From contig NZ_JACVWU010000002.1 in NCBI RefSeq assembly GCF_014596915.1, positions 434,001-498,000 of the forward strand: a stretch of DNA of 64,000 nucleotides. The letters are read 5' to 3'. Each line of letters begins with the position of its first letter. The stretch's first letter is position 1. Made by a program: the position numbers and the translations under genes. Below the pieces are notes generated by a model that was not told the origin of the DNA, ran no database searches, and worked only from the letters and a program-made list of their open reading frames with translations. The DNA is from Streptomyces sp. TRM68416. GTDB lineage: Bacteria; Actinomycetota; Actinomycetes; Streptomycetales; Streptomycetaceae. Below are positions 1-8,286 of this stretch, one piece after another.

Positions 1-689
1 CGAACAACGAGCAGTTCAAGGGCCTGGACCTGGCCCGCGCCGACTGGCCGGCGACGAGCGTGAGCGGCGGCTCGTACACCTTCAAGTACCGGGTGACCGC
101 GCCGCACAAGGGCACCTTCAAGGTGTACATCACGAAGGACGGCTACGACCCGGCCGGGCCGCTGGCCTGGGGCGACCTGGACCTGGCCGACCCGGTGGCG
201 ACGGCCACCGACCCGGCCGCGTCGGGCGGCTTCTACACGTTCTCCGGCACCCTGCCCGAGCGGTCCGGCAAGCATCTGCTGTACGCGGTCTGGCAGCGCT
301 CGGACAGCCCGGAGGCGTTCTACTCCTGCTCGGACGTCACCTTCGGCGGCGGCCCGAGCAGCGACGAGACCGAGGCCGCGCCGACCGCCTCCGCCCCCTC
401 CGAGGAGCAGATCGAGGACGGCGCCGACCGGTCGACGATCGAGCGCGGCGACCACGGCGACCACGGCGGCCACGGCGGCCACGGCGACCAGGACACTGCC
501 ACCTCCGCGGAGCCCGTCCCGCCGCAGGCCGAGGCCAACCGGCCCAAGGCGGCCGGTGCCGCGCAGAACCTCGCCGAGACCGGCGGCGACGGCAGCACCT
601 CGTACCTCGCCGTGGGCGGTGCGGCCGCGCTGGCGGTCGGTTCGGCGGCGCTGTTCCTCTCGGTCCGCCGACGCGCCACCCGCTCCTAG
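1..689 (+). CDS. Cell-wall-anchored AA10 lytic polysaccharide monooxygenase, C-terminal part
   Basis: The reading frame is open from the window edge (codons from base 3), so the N-terminus is missing. The visible 228 residues start inside an AA10 (chitin-binding/LPMO) fold. The ending PEAFYSCSDVTF, with its aromatic residue near the copper site, is typical of this family, which oxidatively cleaves chitin or cellulose outside the cell. A Ser/Glu/Ala linker follows with a His-Gly-Asp stretch (GDHGDHGGHGGHGD, about nt 450-490). Next come an LAETG sortase motif, a hydrophobic span and a basic RRRATRS tail. This is the signal for covalent wall anchoring by a class E-type sortase. The catalytic N-terminal His lies outside the window. 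Confidence is high for family and anchoring; the substrate is not determined. Confidence 0.9.
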   Translation, partial: NNEQFKGLDLARADWPATSVSGGSYTFKYRVTAPHKGTFKVYITKDGYDPAGPLAWGDLDLADPVATATDPAASGGFYTFSGTLPERSGKHLLYAVWQRSDSPEAFYSCSDVTFGGGPSSDETEAAPTASAPSEEQIEDGADRSTIERGDHGDHGGHGGHGDQDTATSAEPVPPQAEANRPKAAGAAQNLAETGGDGSTSYLAVGGAAALAVGSAALFLSVRRRATRS

Positions 690-702
690 CGGCACGCAGG
701 GC

Positions 703-737
703 GGGGCCTGTCCGGCGGCTCAGGCCGGACAGGCCCC
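703..737. terminator. Bidirectional hairpin terminator
   Basis: A perfect 13-bp inverted repeat (GGGGCCTGTCCGG and its complement) with a 9-nt loop lies between two convergent genes, the LPMO and the lipase. There is no clear U-tract, as is usual in Streptomyces. Position and symmetry suggest it ends both transcripts. Confidence 0.7.
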
Positions 738-745
738 GACGGCTG

Positions 746-1606
746 TCAGCTGAACGCGGAGGCGCAGGTGCTGGGCCTGGCGCGGGCCGGGTCGAGGGCG
801 TTGGCGACCTCATGGAAGGCGATCCGGTCGAACAGGCCGATCGCCAGGTGCTCGGAGAGGTCGACCGGGCACAGGTCCTGGAGCAGGACGTTGCGCACGC
901 CGGGACCGTCCAGGTACTGGCTGCGGTACGGCGTGACGACCTGGTCGTACTTGGTGGCGATGACCGTGTAGCGGACGCCGGGCACGGTGTCGCCGCCCTG
1001 GTTGAGCTTGGTGAGGAAGGCGGAGCCGGCGATCTGGTCGGCGAGGGCGGGCGTGGCGGTGGAGAGCAGGTCCTCGGCGCCCGGGAAGTAGGGCAGCAGC
1101 CGGGTGAGTCCGGACAGGGTCGTGCCGTGGTTGTCGGGGGCGATGCCGACGAGGGCGTTCACCTCGGCGGCTCCGCCGAGGAACTTCAGGTAGTAGCGGG
1201 GCATCATGCCGCCCTGCGAGTGGCCGACGAGGTCGGCCTCGGCGGCGCCGGTCGCGGCGAGCACCCTGTCGACGAAGGCGTCGAGCTGCTCCGCCGACTT
1301 GTCGATGGGGCCGAGGCCGTGGAAGAACGGCACGCCCGGCAGCTGTCCGTAGTCGAGCGAGAAGACGCAGTAGTCGCGCTTGGTCAGGTACGGGGCGAGA
1401 CCCAGCCAGTTGTCGACGGAGTTGCCGAAGGTGCCGTGCACCAGGACGACCGGGCGGGGGTGGGCGGCGGACGGCTTGCAGGACCAGTTGTTCCAGCCCC
1501 GGCTCGGGGCGTCCGCGGCCTGCGCGGCGGTGGCGGGGACGAGGGCGACCGCGGCGGTCAGCAGCAGGGCGGCGAGGGGTCTGAGCACTCGTTTCCAGGG
1601 CAGCAT
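746..1606 (-). CDS. Secreted alpha/beta-hydrolase lipase
   Basis: This is a 286-residue protein with a Sec-type signal peptide (basic MLPWKRVLRP, hydrophobic core, cleavage near AQAADA). The fold signature is an HGTFGNS oxyanion segment, the nucleophile elbow GHSQGG, an Asp in TKYDQVV and a His in SEHLAIG. This gives a complete Ser-Asp-His triad of the secreted triacylglycerol lipase/esterase family (Lipase_2-like). The start is the ATG at 1606, preceded by AAGGAG at good spacing; the longer frame upstream lacks a ribosome site. It is expected to hydrolyse acylglycerol esters outside the cell. It converges on the LPMO gene and has its own upstream region with a CRP-like palindrome. Substrate chain length cannot be read. 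Confidence 0.9.
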   Translation of the reverse strand: MLPWKRVLRPLAALLLTAAVALVPATAAQAADAPSRGWNNWSCKPSAAHPRPVVLVHGTFGNSVDNWLGLAPYLTKRDYCVFSLDYGQLPGVPFFHGLGPIDKSAEQLDAFVDRVLAATGAAEADLVGHSQGGMMPRYYLKFLGGAAEVNALVGIAPDNHGTTLSGLTRLLPYFPGAEDLLSTATPALADQIAGSAFLTKLNQGGDTVPGVRYTVIATKYDQVVTPYRSQYLDGPGVRNVLLQDLCPVDLSEHLAIGLFDRIAFHEVANALDPARARPSTCASAFS

Positions 1607-1654
1607 CGGGTGATCTCCTTGCGGCTCAAGGGGAGGTACGACGGTCTTACGCCC

Positions 1655-1670
1655 TGTGATCCGGATCACG
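1655..1670. promoter_or_regulatory. CRP-type palindrome upstream of the lipase gene
   Basis: TGTGATCCGGATCACG contains a perfect 14-bp palindrome and fits TGTGA-N6-TCAC(A) with one mismatch. It sits 49-64 bp upstream of the lipase start. Two direct copies of AAGTTACG lie further upstream at about 1690 and 1717. A Crp or other dimeric-regulator operator is inferred, not shown. Confidence 0.45.
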
Positions 1671-1782
1671 AGGATGCTGTTTCACTCGTCAAGTTACGGA
1701 CGAGTAGTGCAACTGTGAAGTTACGTGTCGGCAAAAACTTCCAGTGGTAGCCAGTGACGGGTGTATTGGCACCGACGAATCG

Positions 1783-2229
1783 TCACCAGGCGGGCCTGAT
1801 GGGACCATAGGGCGCGATGCGCATCAATTGGTCGCGCAACACCCGCACTTCACCCTCACCGAGCAACTCCACCCACCCCCGCACAGCCTCCGCGGCCGCC
1901 TCCTCCGCGGCCCGCGTGCAGGCCCACCCCCGCTCCGTCAGCACGACCAGCCGGGCGCGCGCGTCCTCGGGGTGCGGCCGGCGTTCGACGTACCCCTTGC
2001 GCACCAGCTCGTCGACGAGCTGACTGGCGGCCTGCTTGGTCACCCCGAGATGGGTCGCGAGGTCGGTGACCGTCGCGCCGTCCGGGGCGAGCCGGGTGAA
2101 GGCGAAGCCGTGCGCGGGCCTCACCCCCTCGAAACCACGGGCGACGACACCGTCGTTGATGCGCTGGGTGAGCTCACCGGCGACGGCGAGCAGGGCGGCG
2201 GACAGGGACAGGGCCTCGGAGTTCTGCAC
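1783..2229 (-). CDS. MarR-family transcriptional regulator
   Basis: A 148-residue winged-helix protein. The recognition-helix region reads TDLATHLGVTKQAASQLVDEL, followed by the wing VERRPHPEDARARLVVLT, the MarR-family signature. The first helix (LSAALLAVAGEL) and the C-terminal helices form the dimer interface. I place the start at the GTG at 2229. Longer starts (2283, 2304) would run the coding region through the twin operators in the intergenic region, and no strong ribosome site picks one. It is divergent from a small cupin gene and most likely represses both itself and the cupin by binding those operators. The ligand is unknown, probably a small phenolic or oxidant as in many MarR proteins. 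Confidence 0.85.
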   Translation of the reverse strand: MQNSEALSLSAALLAVAGELTQRINDGVVARGFEGVRPAHGFAFTRLAPDGATVTDLATHLGVTKQAASQLVDELVRKGYVERRPHPEDARARLVVLTERGWACTRAAEEAAAEAVRGWVELLGEGEVRVLRDQLMRIAPYGPIRPAW

Positions 2230-2255
2230 GCCTGATTGAAACACCCTTGACGAAT

Positions 2256-2274
2256 TGGTCAAGCAGCTTGACCA
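2256..2274. promoter_or_regulatory. MarR operator 1
   Basis: TGGTCAAGCAGCTTGACCA is a perfect inverted repeat of 8-bp arms around a 3-bp centre, between divergent marR and cupin genes. The length and spacing fit a MarR dimer site. Confidence 0.75.
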
Positions 2275-2284
2275 TGGATCCATA

Positions 2285-2303
2285 TAGTCAATCTGCTTGA
2301 CCA
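2285..2303. promoter_or_regulatory. MarR operator 2 (imperfect copy)
   Basis: The 19-bp sequence ends with the same CTTGACCA arm as operator 1, and its left arm TAGTCAAT matches 6 of 8 bases. Its centre is 29 bp from that of operator 1, about three helical turns, so two dimers could bind the same DNA face. Confidence 0.6.
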
Positions 2304-2324
2304 TTAACCCCGGGAAGGACCCTC

Positions 2325-2699
2325 ATGCCCGTCGTCCGCGCCTCCGAAGCCGTCACCCACGAGATCCACGGCGCCCGTTTCGTCTCGTACGCCACTCCCC
2401 GCACCGGCAGCAAGGAGCTGTGCGCCTGGCGCGGCGAGGTGCCGCCGGGGACGAAGGCGCCCGCCCACACGGTCAACCGGGAGGAGCTTCTCCTGGTGCT
2501 CGTCGGCAGCCTGCGCGTCACCCTCGACGGACGCACCGACGACCTCGCCGCGGGCGACCTGCTGATCGTCAACCCGGGCGCGACCCTCGCCGTCGAGAAC
2601 CCGACCGATCAGACCGCGATCACCTGGGTCACCACGTCCGTCGGCCTGGCGGCGGACCTGGCCGACGGCACCCGGATCACTCCGCCGTGGGCCAACTGA
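2325..2699 (+). CDS. Small cupin-domain protein
   Basis: A 124-residue single-domain cupin. Motif 1 is degenerate but recognisable (PGTKAPAHTVNREELLLVLVG), with His and Glu positioned for metal. Motif 2 is GDLLIVNPGATLAVENPTD, in which the usual metal-binding His is not obvious. The start ATG has GGAAGGAC in front. It is divergent from the MarR gene, whose operators flank its promoter, so it is probably the main target of that regulator. Its 3' end overlaps the convergent NADAR gene by 23 bp. Possible roles are sensing or scavenging of a small reactive compound; no specific activity can be assigned. Confidence 0.8.
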   Translation: MPVVRASEAVTHEIHGARFVSYATPRTGSKELCAWRGEVPPGTKAPAHTVNREELLLVLVGSLRVTLDGRTDDLAAGDLLIVNPGATLAVENPTDQTAITWVTTSVGLAADLADGTRITPPWAN

Positions 2700-3816
2700 C
2701 CGAGGCCAGCAGCAGCTCGGAGCGGACCAGTTCCAGCAACCGGCCGACCCAGTTGCGGCCGCGGTCGTCGCGGGCGTCCGTCCAGTACGGGGAGTCGGAG
2801 AGGCCGGTGTAGCTGATCCGCGCGTCGCCGGTGGACAGCAGCACCTCGGTGAGCCCAGGATGCTGGGTGAACTTGGCGCGCAGCAACCCGGCCATCACGG
2901 CCAGGCGCAGCTCGGGCCAGTCGTCCCGGCGTACGGCCCGGCCGCCGAGCATCTGTGCCTCGTGGGGGGTGTCGGCGGCGCGGATACGGTCGTGGTCGTC
3001 GGCGTCGGCCGCGGACAGCGCCCAGTAGCCGTGCAGGACGGACGCATAGGTCCGGCCGGCGAACTCGACCGGCACCGGGTAGTCGTTGCGCAGTACGAAC
3101 AGTCCGGGCTTCTCGGGCCAGCCGCGCGGATAGCCGACCTCGTTGGAGACGAGAGCCGGTTCCACGGGCCCCTCCGGATCGTCGGCGTGCCGCACGGCCC
3201 GCCACTCCCCCGCTCTCCGGACGCTCTCGTCCCGCCGACGGAAGTAGTCCAGCGCCTCCCGGTGCAGCGCGGCGGTCGCCACCGGCCCGTCCCCGTCCAC
3301 GGGTTCGCCGAGGTCGGTGACGAGGATCCGCAGGGGCCGGTCCAGGGAGTCCATGTCACCCAGGACGTAGATCCGCAGATGCGGCGGCACCGCGAGATAG
3401 GCGTCCCGGAGCAGGGCGCGGCGGGCCTCGGACGGCTCCTCCTGGTAGCGTCCGATCGCCTCCTGCAGCCGGTCCCGGGTGGTCGGCCGACCGCTCAACT
3501 CCTCGACCTTGTCGGCGACTTCGAGGAGGAAGCTCTCCGATGTGCACGGTTCGGGGCTGCGGGAGCCCCACTTGGGCGCGTCGGCGTCGCGGGCGGGGGC
3601 GTCGGGGTTCCGCACGGAGATCCGGCCGGACCCGAGCAGCTTCTCCAGCCCCTCCAGGTCGGTCCGCTCCTCGCAGTGCACGGCACCGTCCGCGAACACG
3701 ACCAGATCCTCGACGAAGTACTCCTCGTGGTACGGGCTCCGCCGCCACACATGGCACCAGGCCCCGTCGATCCGCTCCCCGCCCACGACCCGATGGGTCG
3801 GCCCACGCCAGCTCAT
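2677..3816 (-). CDS. Two-domain protein with C-terminal NADAR (YbiA-like) domain
   Basis: A 379-residue protein. The last 150 residues match the NADAR/YbiA pattern: YASVLHGYWALSA, then ADTPHEAQMLGG, DDWPELRLAVM, KFTQHPGLTEVLLSTGD and GRNWVGRLLELVRSEL. NADAR proteins cleave N-glycosidic bonds. Known examples remove the base from riboflavin-pathway intermediates or reverse guanine ADP-ribosylation. The first 200 residues are a separate domain that I do not recognise (HVWRRSPYHEEYFVEDLVVF near the N-terminus). The start is ATG at 3816, just downstream of the gene pair for error-prone replication, but with no overlap. The specific substrate is unknown, and the fused N-terminal domain may select it. 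Confidence 0.75.
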   Translation of the reverse strand: MSWRGPTHRVVGGERIDGAWCHVWRRSPYHEEYFVEDLVVFADGAVHCEERTDLEGLEKLLGSGRISVRNPDAPARDADAPKWGSRSPEPCTSESFLLEVADKVEELSGRPTTRDRLQEAIGRYQEEPSEARRALLRDAYLAVPPHLRIYVLGDMDSLDRPLRILVTDLGEPVDGDGPVATAALHREALDYFRRRDESVRRAGEWRAVRHADDPEGPVEPALVSNEVGYPRGWPEKPGLFVLRNDYPVPVEFAGRTYASVLHGYWALSAADADDHDRIRAADTPHEAQMLGGRAVRRDDWPELRLAVMAGLLRAKFTQHPGLTEVLLSTGDARISYTGLSDSPYWTDARDDRGRNWVGRLLELVRSELLLASVSWPTAE

Positions 3817-3848
3817 GAACGCACCCTACCTGCGCCGTTGCACCCGCC

Positions 3849-4811
3849 TCACGCCGCCAGCGCCCCCGGCAGCACCGCGTCCGGCCCGAACTTCGCCCGC
3901 ACCCGGTCCGCGACCTCCTCGATCCGCCGCACCTTCTCGTCCACCGGATCGAAGCTGAGCTGATGGGAAGCCCGCTCCGCGGAATCGAGTCCCTCCGCAC
4001 GCAGGGCGATCGACCGCACCCGGGCCCGCTGGAGGCCCAGCGCCTCGTACATGCCGTACGCCACCCGGGTCAGGGCGGCGGAGTGTGCGGTCGGCTCCTT
4101 CAGGGAACGGCTGCGTGTCGTCGCGGACCGGTCGGCGTACCGCACCGTGAGGGTCAGCGTGCCGCAGACCTTGTCCAGGGCGCGCAGCCGGGCGCCCAGT
4201 TCCCCGGCCGCGGAGAGCAGGGCCCGCCGATGCCGGTCGGCGTCCAACTCGTCGCGCTCGAAGGGGCGTTCGGTGACAAGGGACCGTGAGACGCCGTCCG
4301 GCACCACCCGCCCCCGGTCGATCCCGTTCGCCTTCTCGCGCAGCTCGCGTCCCGCCTTCGCCCCGACCAGCCGCTGCAGCGTGGACAGCGGGGCGGCGGC
4401 GACCCGGCCGAGGGTGTCGAGGCCGTACTCGCGCAGCGTGCGGCCGGTCGCTGCGCCGACCCCGGGCAGCGCGGTGACGGGCAGGTCCGCGATGCCGTCC
4501 GGCCCTTCGGGCAGTACCCCGGTGACCCCGGGCCGGGCGTCCCGCAGCGCCATCCGCGCCAGCATCGGGCCCGGCCCGGCGCCGATCACGCAGTCCACCC
4601 CGTAGTGGGCGAGCGCCCGCACCCGGATCACGGAGGCCAGCTCGACGGCGCTGCGCCCGAAGTACCGTTCGGCGCCCCGCAGATCGGCCAGCGCCCCGTC
4701 CGGCGGCAGCGCCTCGACGACGGGCGTGAACTCCTCCAGCAGCCCGAGCAGCCCCGGCAGGGCCGTCTCGTACATCGGCGGCAGCTGGAAACGTACGCAG
4801 AGGATGGTCAT
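3849..4811 (-). CDS. Y-family DNA polymerase-like protein (ImuB/DinB-like, degenerate active site)
   Basis: A 320-residue protein with the Y-family order of palm, helix-hairpin-helix thumb (ALPGVGAATGRTLREYGLDTLG) and little finger (VRSIALRAEGLDSAE). The N-terminal catalytic Asp motif of active Y-family enzymes is replaced by MTILCVRFQL, as in ImuB, and I cannot find the second acidic pair. A peptide HQLSFD near the C-terminus resembles a beta-clamp-binding motif. The start ATG overlaps the dnaE2 stop as ATGA, so the two are translationally coupled. I infer an accessory factor for DnaE2-dependent translesion synthesis rather than an active polymerase. It is shorter than typical ImuB, and no imuA-like gene lies beside it. 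Confidence 0.8.
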   Translation of the reverse strand: MTILCVRFQLPPMYETALPGLLGLLEEFTPVVEALPPDGALADLRGAERYFGRSAVELASVIRVRALAHYGVDCVIGAGPGPMLARMALRDARPGVTGVLPEGPDGIADLPVTALPGVGAATGRTLREYGLDTLGRVAAAPLSTLQRLVGAKAGRELREKANGIDRGRVVPDGVSRSLVTERPFERDELDADRHRRALLSAAGELGARLRALDKVCGTLTLTVRYADRSATTRSRSLKEPTAHSAALTRVAYGMYEALGLQRARVRSIALRAEGLDSAERASHQLSFDPVDEKVRRIEEVADRVRAKFGPDAVLPGALAA

Positions 4812-7800
4812 CCCGCACTCCCCGGACTCTGGTGCCACAACTTCCGTATCTGCGAGGGCTCCTGACCCGCGGGTCGCAGATCGGCCCACGGATGCATTTC
4901 GTATCCGGTCGGCAGCTGGATGCGCCGGCCGTGCGTCGGATCCTCGCCCGACGCCCGGGGCACCGGCTCCGCCAGCCGTGCCGCCACCTCGTCCAGGCCG
5001 CCCTCGGCGCGCAGTTCGGCCAGCTCGGCGAGGTTCCAGGCGGCGGCGCCCACCACGCTGAGGCTGCGCGGCCCGCGCCGCTGCACGACCCCGCGCACCA
5101 GCAGCAGCCAGGAGTGGAAGACGGTGTGGGCGCAGGCCTCGTGGGAGTCGTCGAAGAAGGCGAGGTCGACCAGGCCCGTACCGTCGTCCAGGGTGGTGAA
5201 GACGACCCGCTTGCCGGACCGGATCGGCGGGGTCTGGGTGGCCGCCTTGGCGCCCGCGACCAGCACCGTCTCACCGTGCCGCAGCTCGCGCAGCCGACGC
5301 GCGCTGACCACGCCCAGCTCCCCGAGGAACTCCCGGTGGTCGTCCATCAGATTGCGCGAGGCGTCCATGGACAGCACGCCCAGCTCGGCGCTGAGCTTCT
5401 CTGCGGACGACAGGTCCGGCAGCCCGGCGGGCGCGGTCTTCCGCCCGCCGGACAGCGGCAGTTGACCGCCGCCGCCACCTCGCGCGCCCCGGTGCAACTC
5501 GGTCAGGTGCAGTTGCAGATCACGCCGGTTGGCACCGAAGGCGTCCAATGCTCCTACCTGCGCCAGTCGTTGGGCGAGCGGCCTGCTCGGCCGCGCCCGC
5601 TCCCAGAAGTCGAGCAGCGAGGCGTACGGCTGCCCGTCCGCGATCCGCGCCGCCTCGGCCTCGCTGATGCCGTGCACGTCGGAGAGGGCGAGCCGCAGCC
5701 CCCAAATACCGGACACCAGTTCGATACGGTGGGCGATTCCCGACTCGTTCACGTCCAACGGCAGGATCGGCACCCCCCGCCGCCGCGCGTCCGCCAGCAG
5801 CAGCCGCTTCGGGTACATCCCGGGGTCGTGCGTGAGCAGCCCCGCGTAGAAGGCGGCCGGGTGGTGCGCCTTCAGCCAGGCCGACTGGTACGTCGGTACG
5901 GCGAAGGCGACCGCGTGCGCCTTGCAGAAGCCGTACGACCCGAACGCCTCGACGATCTCCCAGGTCCGCCGGATCGTCTCCGTGTCGTACCCCTTGGCCG
6001 CGGCGGCCTGCGCGAACCAGAACCGGATCCGGCCCTGCGACTCCGGGTCGGACAGGCCGCGCCGCACCCGGTCGGCCTCGGCGCGTCCGCAGCCGGTCAT
6101 GATGTGCACGATGTCGATGATCTGCTCGTGGAAGACGACGACCCCGTACGTCCCCTTCAGCGGCTCCTCCAGGTCCGGGTGCGGACAGCGCACGGGCGCC
6201 CGCCCGTGCCGGGCCTCGATGAACGGCCGCACCATGTCGGCGGCGACCGGACCGGGCCGGAAGAGCGAGATGTCCACGACTAGGTCGTGGAAGGTGGCCG
6301 GCTGCAGCCGCCCGACCAGGTCGCGCTGGCCCGGCGACTCGATCTGGAAGCAGCCCAACGTCTCGGTGGAGCGGATGAGTTCGTACGTCGCCGGATCGCC
6401 GGGCGGTACCGCGTCCAGGTCGATCTCGGCGCCCGTCGCCCGCTTCACCTCCGCGACCGCGTGCGCCATCGCCGACTGCATCCGCACCCCGAGCACATCG
6501 AGCTTGAGCAGCCCGAGGTCCTCCACGTCGTCCTTGTCGAACTGGGACATGGGGAAGCCCTCACCACTGGTCGGCATGACCGGCGTACGGGCGAGGAGGG
6601 AGGCGTCGGACAGGAGCACCCCGCACGGATGCATGGCGACTCCGCGCGGGAGGGCGTCGAGGGCCTCGACCAGCTCCCACAGCCGCCCGTACCTCTCCTT
6701 CTCCCCCGCCAGTTCGCGCAGTTCGGGCAGCTCCTCCAGCGCCGCGCGGGCGTCGCGGGCGCGGATGTGCGGGAAGGACTTGGCGATGCGGTCGATGTCG
6801 GCGGGGTCCATGGACAGGGCCGCGCCCACGTCGCGGACCGCGTGGCGCACCCGGTACGTCTCCGGCATCGCGACCGTCGCCACCCGCTCGGCGCCGAACC
6901 GACCGATGATCGCCCGGTAGACCTCGAGGCGGCGCGCGGACTCCACGTCGATGTCGATGTCGGGCAGCACCAGTCGGCGGGTGGACAGGAAGCGTTCCAT
7001 CAGCAGCCCGTGCTCGACCGGGTCGGCGTGCGCGATGCCGAGGAGATGGTTGACGAGCGAGCCCGCGCCGGAGCCGCGCGCGGCCACCCGGATGCCCATC
7101 TCCCGTACGTCGTCCACCACCTGAGCAACCGTCAGGAAGTAGGTGGCGAAGCCGTGGTAGGCGATGACGTCCAGCTCCTGGTGCATCCGCTCCCAGTACG
7201 CGCGCTTCCCGGAGTACCCCCGCCGGACCATCCCCGCGGCCGCCCGCGAGGCGAGCACCCGCTGGGCGGTGCGGCGGCCGGCGCCGACGAGGTGCGGTTC
7301 GGGGAAGTGGACGGTGCCGAGCCCGAGGTCGCCCTCGGGGTCGACGAGGCATTCGGCAGCGGTCGCCCCGGTCTGCTCCAGCAGACGGTGGGCGGTGTCG
7401 CGCCGGTAGCCCGCGGCCTCGACGATCCGTTCGGCCGCGTGCAGCATGGCGTCCGCACCCTTGAGCCAGGCCTCGCCGGAGTCCAGTTCCTTGGTGGGGT
7501 CGACGGGGACGAGGCGGCGGGCGGCGTCCAGGACGTCGGCGACCGGGCCCTGGCCGGGGTCGGCGTAGCGGACGGCGTTGCTGAGCACCGGCCGGATCCG
7601 CTGTTCGGCGGCGAAGCCGACGGTACGGGCGGCCAGGCGCAGGGAGCCGGGACCGGTGCCCTTGCGGCCGTGCCAGACGGCCTCCAGGCGCAGCGCGTCG
7701 CCGTAGCGCTCCCGCCAGGGGGCCAGCAGCACGGCCGCGCGGTCCGGACGGCCGGCGGCGAGGGCGCGGCCCACGTCGGAGTCGGGGCCGAGGAGGACGG

Positions 7801-8215
7801 TGAGTCCGTCGCCCCGGTTGTCCTCCCGGGACAGCAGCGGGGAGCCGGGGTCGGCCTGCGCCGCCGTAACGATTCTGCAGAGGTCGGCCCAGCCGCGGGC
7901 ACCGTCCCGGGCGAGGAAGGTGACCCGGGATGTCGATTCATCGACGAAGGCGCCCCCGCGCACGGGGGCACGACGCCGGTCCCGCCGTACGGGCTCGTGC
8001 TCCGCCACCGCCAGTTCCACGCCGAACAGGGGCCGCACCCCCGCCTTCGCGCAGGCCTTGGCGAAGCGGACCGCGCCGGCGAGGGTGTCGCGGTCGGTGA
8101 GCGCGAGGGCGTCCATGCCGCGCTCGGAGGCGCGCTCGGCGAGCCGCTCCGGATGGGAGGCGCCGTAGCGCAGGGAGAAGCCGGAGACGGTGTGCAGATG
8201 GGTGAAGCCGGGCAT
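4808..8215 (-). CDS. dnaE2: Error-prone DNA polymerase III alpha subunit DnaE2
   Basis: A 1135-residue class C polymerase. An N-terminal PHP domain begins HLHTVSGFSLRYG and TDRDTLAGAV. The polymerase core has GSGAGSLVNHLLGIAHADP and the catalytic PDIDIDVES block, then the fingers and a C-terminal OB/tail region. Size and gene partner fit DnaE2, the SOS-associated mutagenic paralogue, rather than replicative DnaE1. The start ATG at 8215 has GGGAGG at 5-nt spacing; the longer frame is not supported. Two LexA-like boxes lie 26 and 72 bp upstream. It is expected to perform damage-induced translesion synthesis together with the downstream Y-family-like protein. Confidence 0.92.
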   Translation of the reverse strand: MPGFTHLHTVSGFSLRYGASHPERLAERASERGMDALALTDRDTLAGAVRFAKACAKAGVRPLFGVELAVAEHEPVRRDRRRAPVRGGAFVDESTSRVTFLARDGARGWADLCRIVTAAQADPGSPLLSREDNRGDGLTVLLGPDSDVGRALAAGRPDRAAVLLAPWRERYGDALRLEAVWHGRKGTGPGSLRLAARTVGFAAEQRIRPVLSNAVRYADPGQGPVADVLDAARRLVPVDPTKELDSGEAWLKGADAMLHAAERIVEAAGYRRDTAHRLLEQTGATAAECLVDPEGDLGLGTVHFPEPHLVGAGRRTAQRVLASRAAAGMVRRGYSGKRAYWERMHQELDVIAYHGFATYFLTVAQVVDDVREMGIRVAARGSGAGSLVNHLLGIAHADPVEHGLLMERFLSTRRLVLPDIDIDVESARRLEVYRAIIGRFGAERVATVAMPETYRVRHAVRDVGAALSMDPADIDRIAKSFPHIRARDARAALEELPELRELAGEKERYGRLWELVEALDALPRGVAMHPCGVLLSDASLLARTPVMPTSGEGFPMSQFDKDDVEDLGLLKLDVLGVRMQSAMAHAVAEVKRATGAEIDLDAVPPGDPATYELIRSTETLGCFQIESPGQRDLVGRLQPATFHDLVVDISLFRPGPVAADMVRPFIEARHGRAPVRCPHPDLEEPLKGTYGVVVFHEQIIDIVHIMTGCGRAEADRVRRGLSDPESQGRIRFWFAQAAAAKGYDTETIRRTWEIVEAFGSYGFCKAHAVAFAVPTYQSAWLKAHHPAAFYAGLLTHDPGMYPKRLLLADARRRGVPILPLDVNESGIAHRIELVSGIWGLRLALSDVHGISEAEAARIADGQPYASLLDFWERARPSRPLAQRLAQVGALDAFGANRRDLQLHLTELHRGARGGGGGQLPLSGGRKTAPAGLPDLSSAEKLSAELGVLSMDASRNLMDDHREFLGELGVVSARRLRELRHGETVLVAGAKAATQTPPIRSGKRVVFTTLDDGTGLVDLAFFDDSHEACAHTVFHSWLLLVRGVVQRRGPRSLSVVGAAAWNLAELAELRAEGGLDEVAARLAEPVPRASGEDPTHGRRIQLPTGYEMHPWADLRPAGQEPSQIRKLWHQSPGSAG

Positions 8216-8240
8216 CCCGCACCTCCCACTGCCGCCGCTT

Positions 8241-8256
8241 TCGAACATGAGTTCCC
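8241..8256. promoter_or_regulatory. LexA-type SOS box 1
   Basis: TCGAACATGAGTTCCC matches the actinobacterial SOS consensus TCGAAC-N4-GTTCGA at 10 of 12 fixed positions, with an intact GAAC-N4-GTTC core. It lies 26 bp upstream of the dnaE2 start. Confidence 0.75.
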
Positions 8257-8286
8257 AATGACCTCACCCCCACCATAGACCAAAAC

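Noticed and set aside
812..1750. 312-codon frame opposite the lipase gene
   Set aside because: It is a low-complexity Gly/Val/Glu frame with no homologous motifs, antisense to a clear lipase gene.
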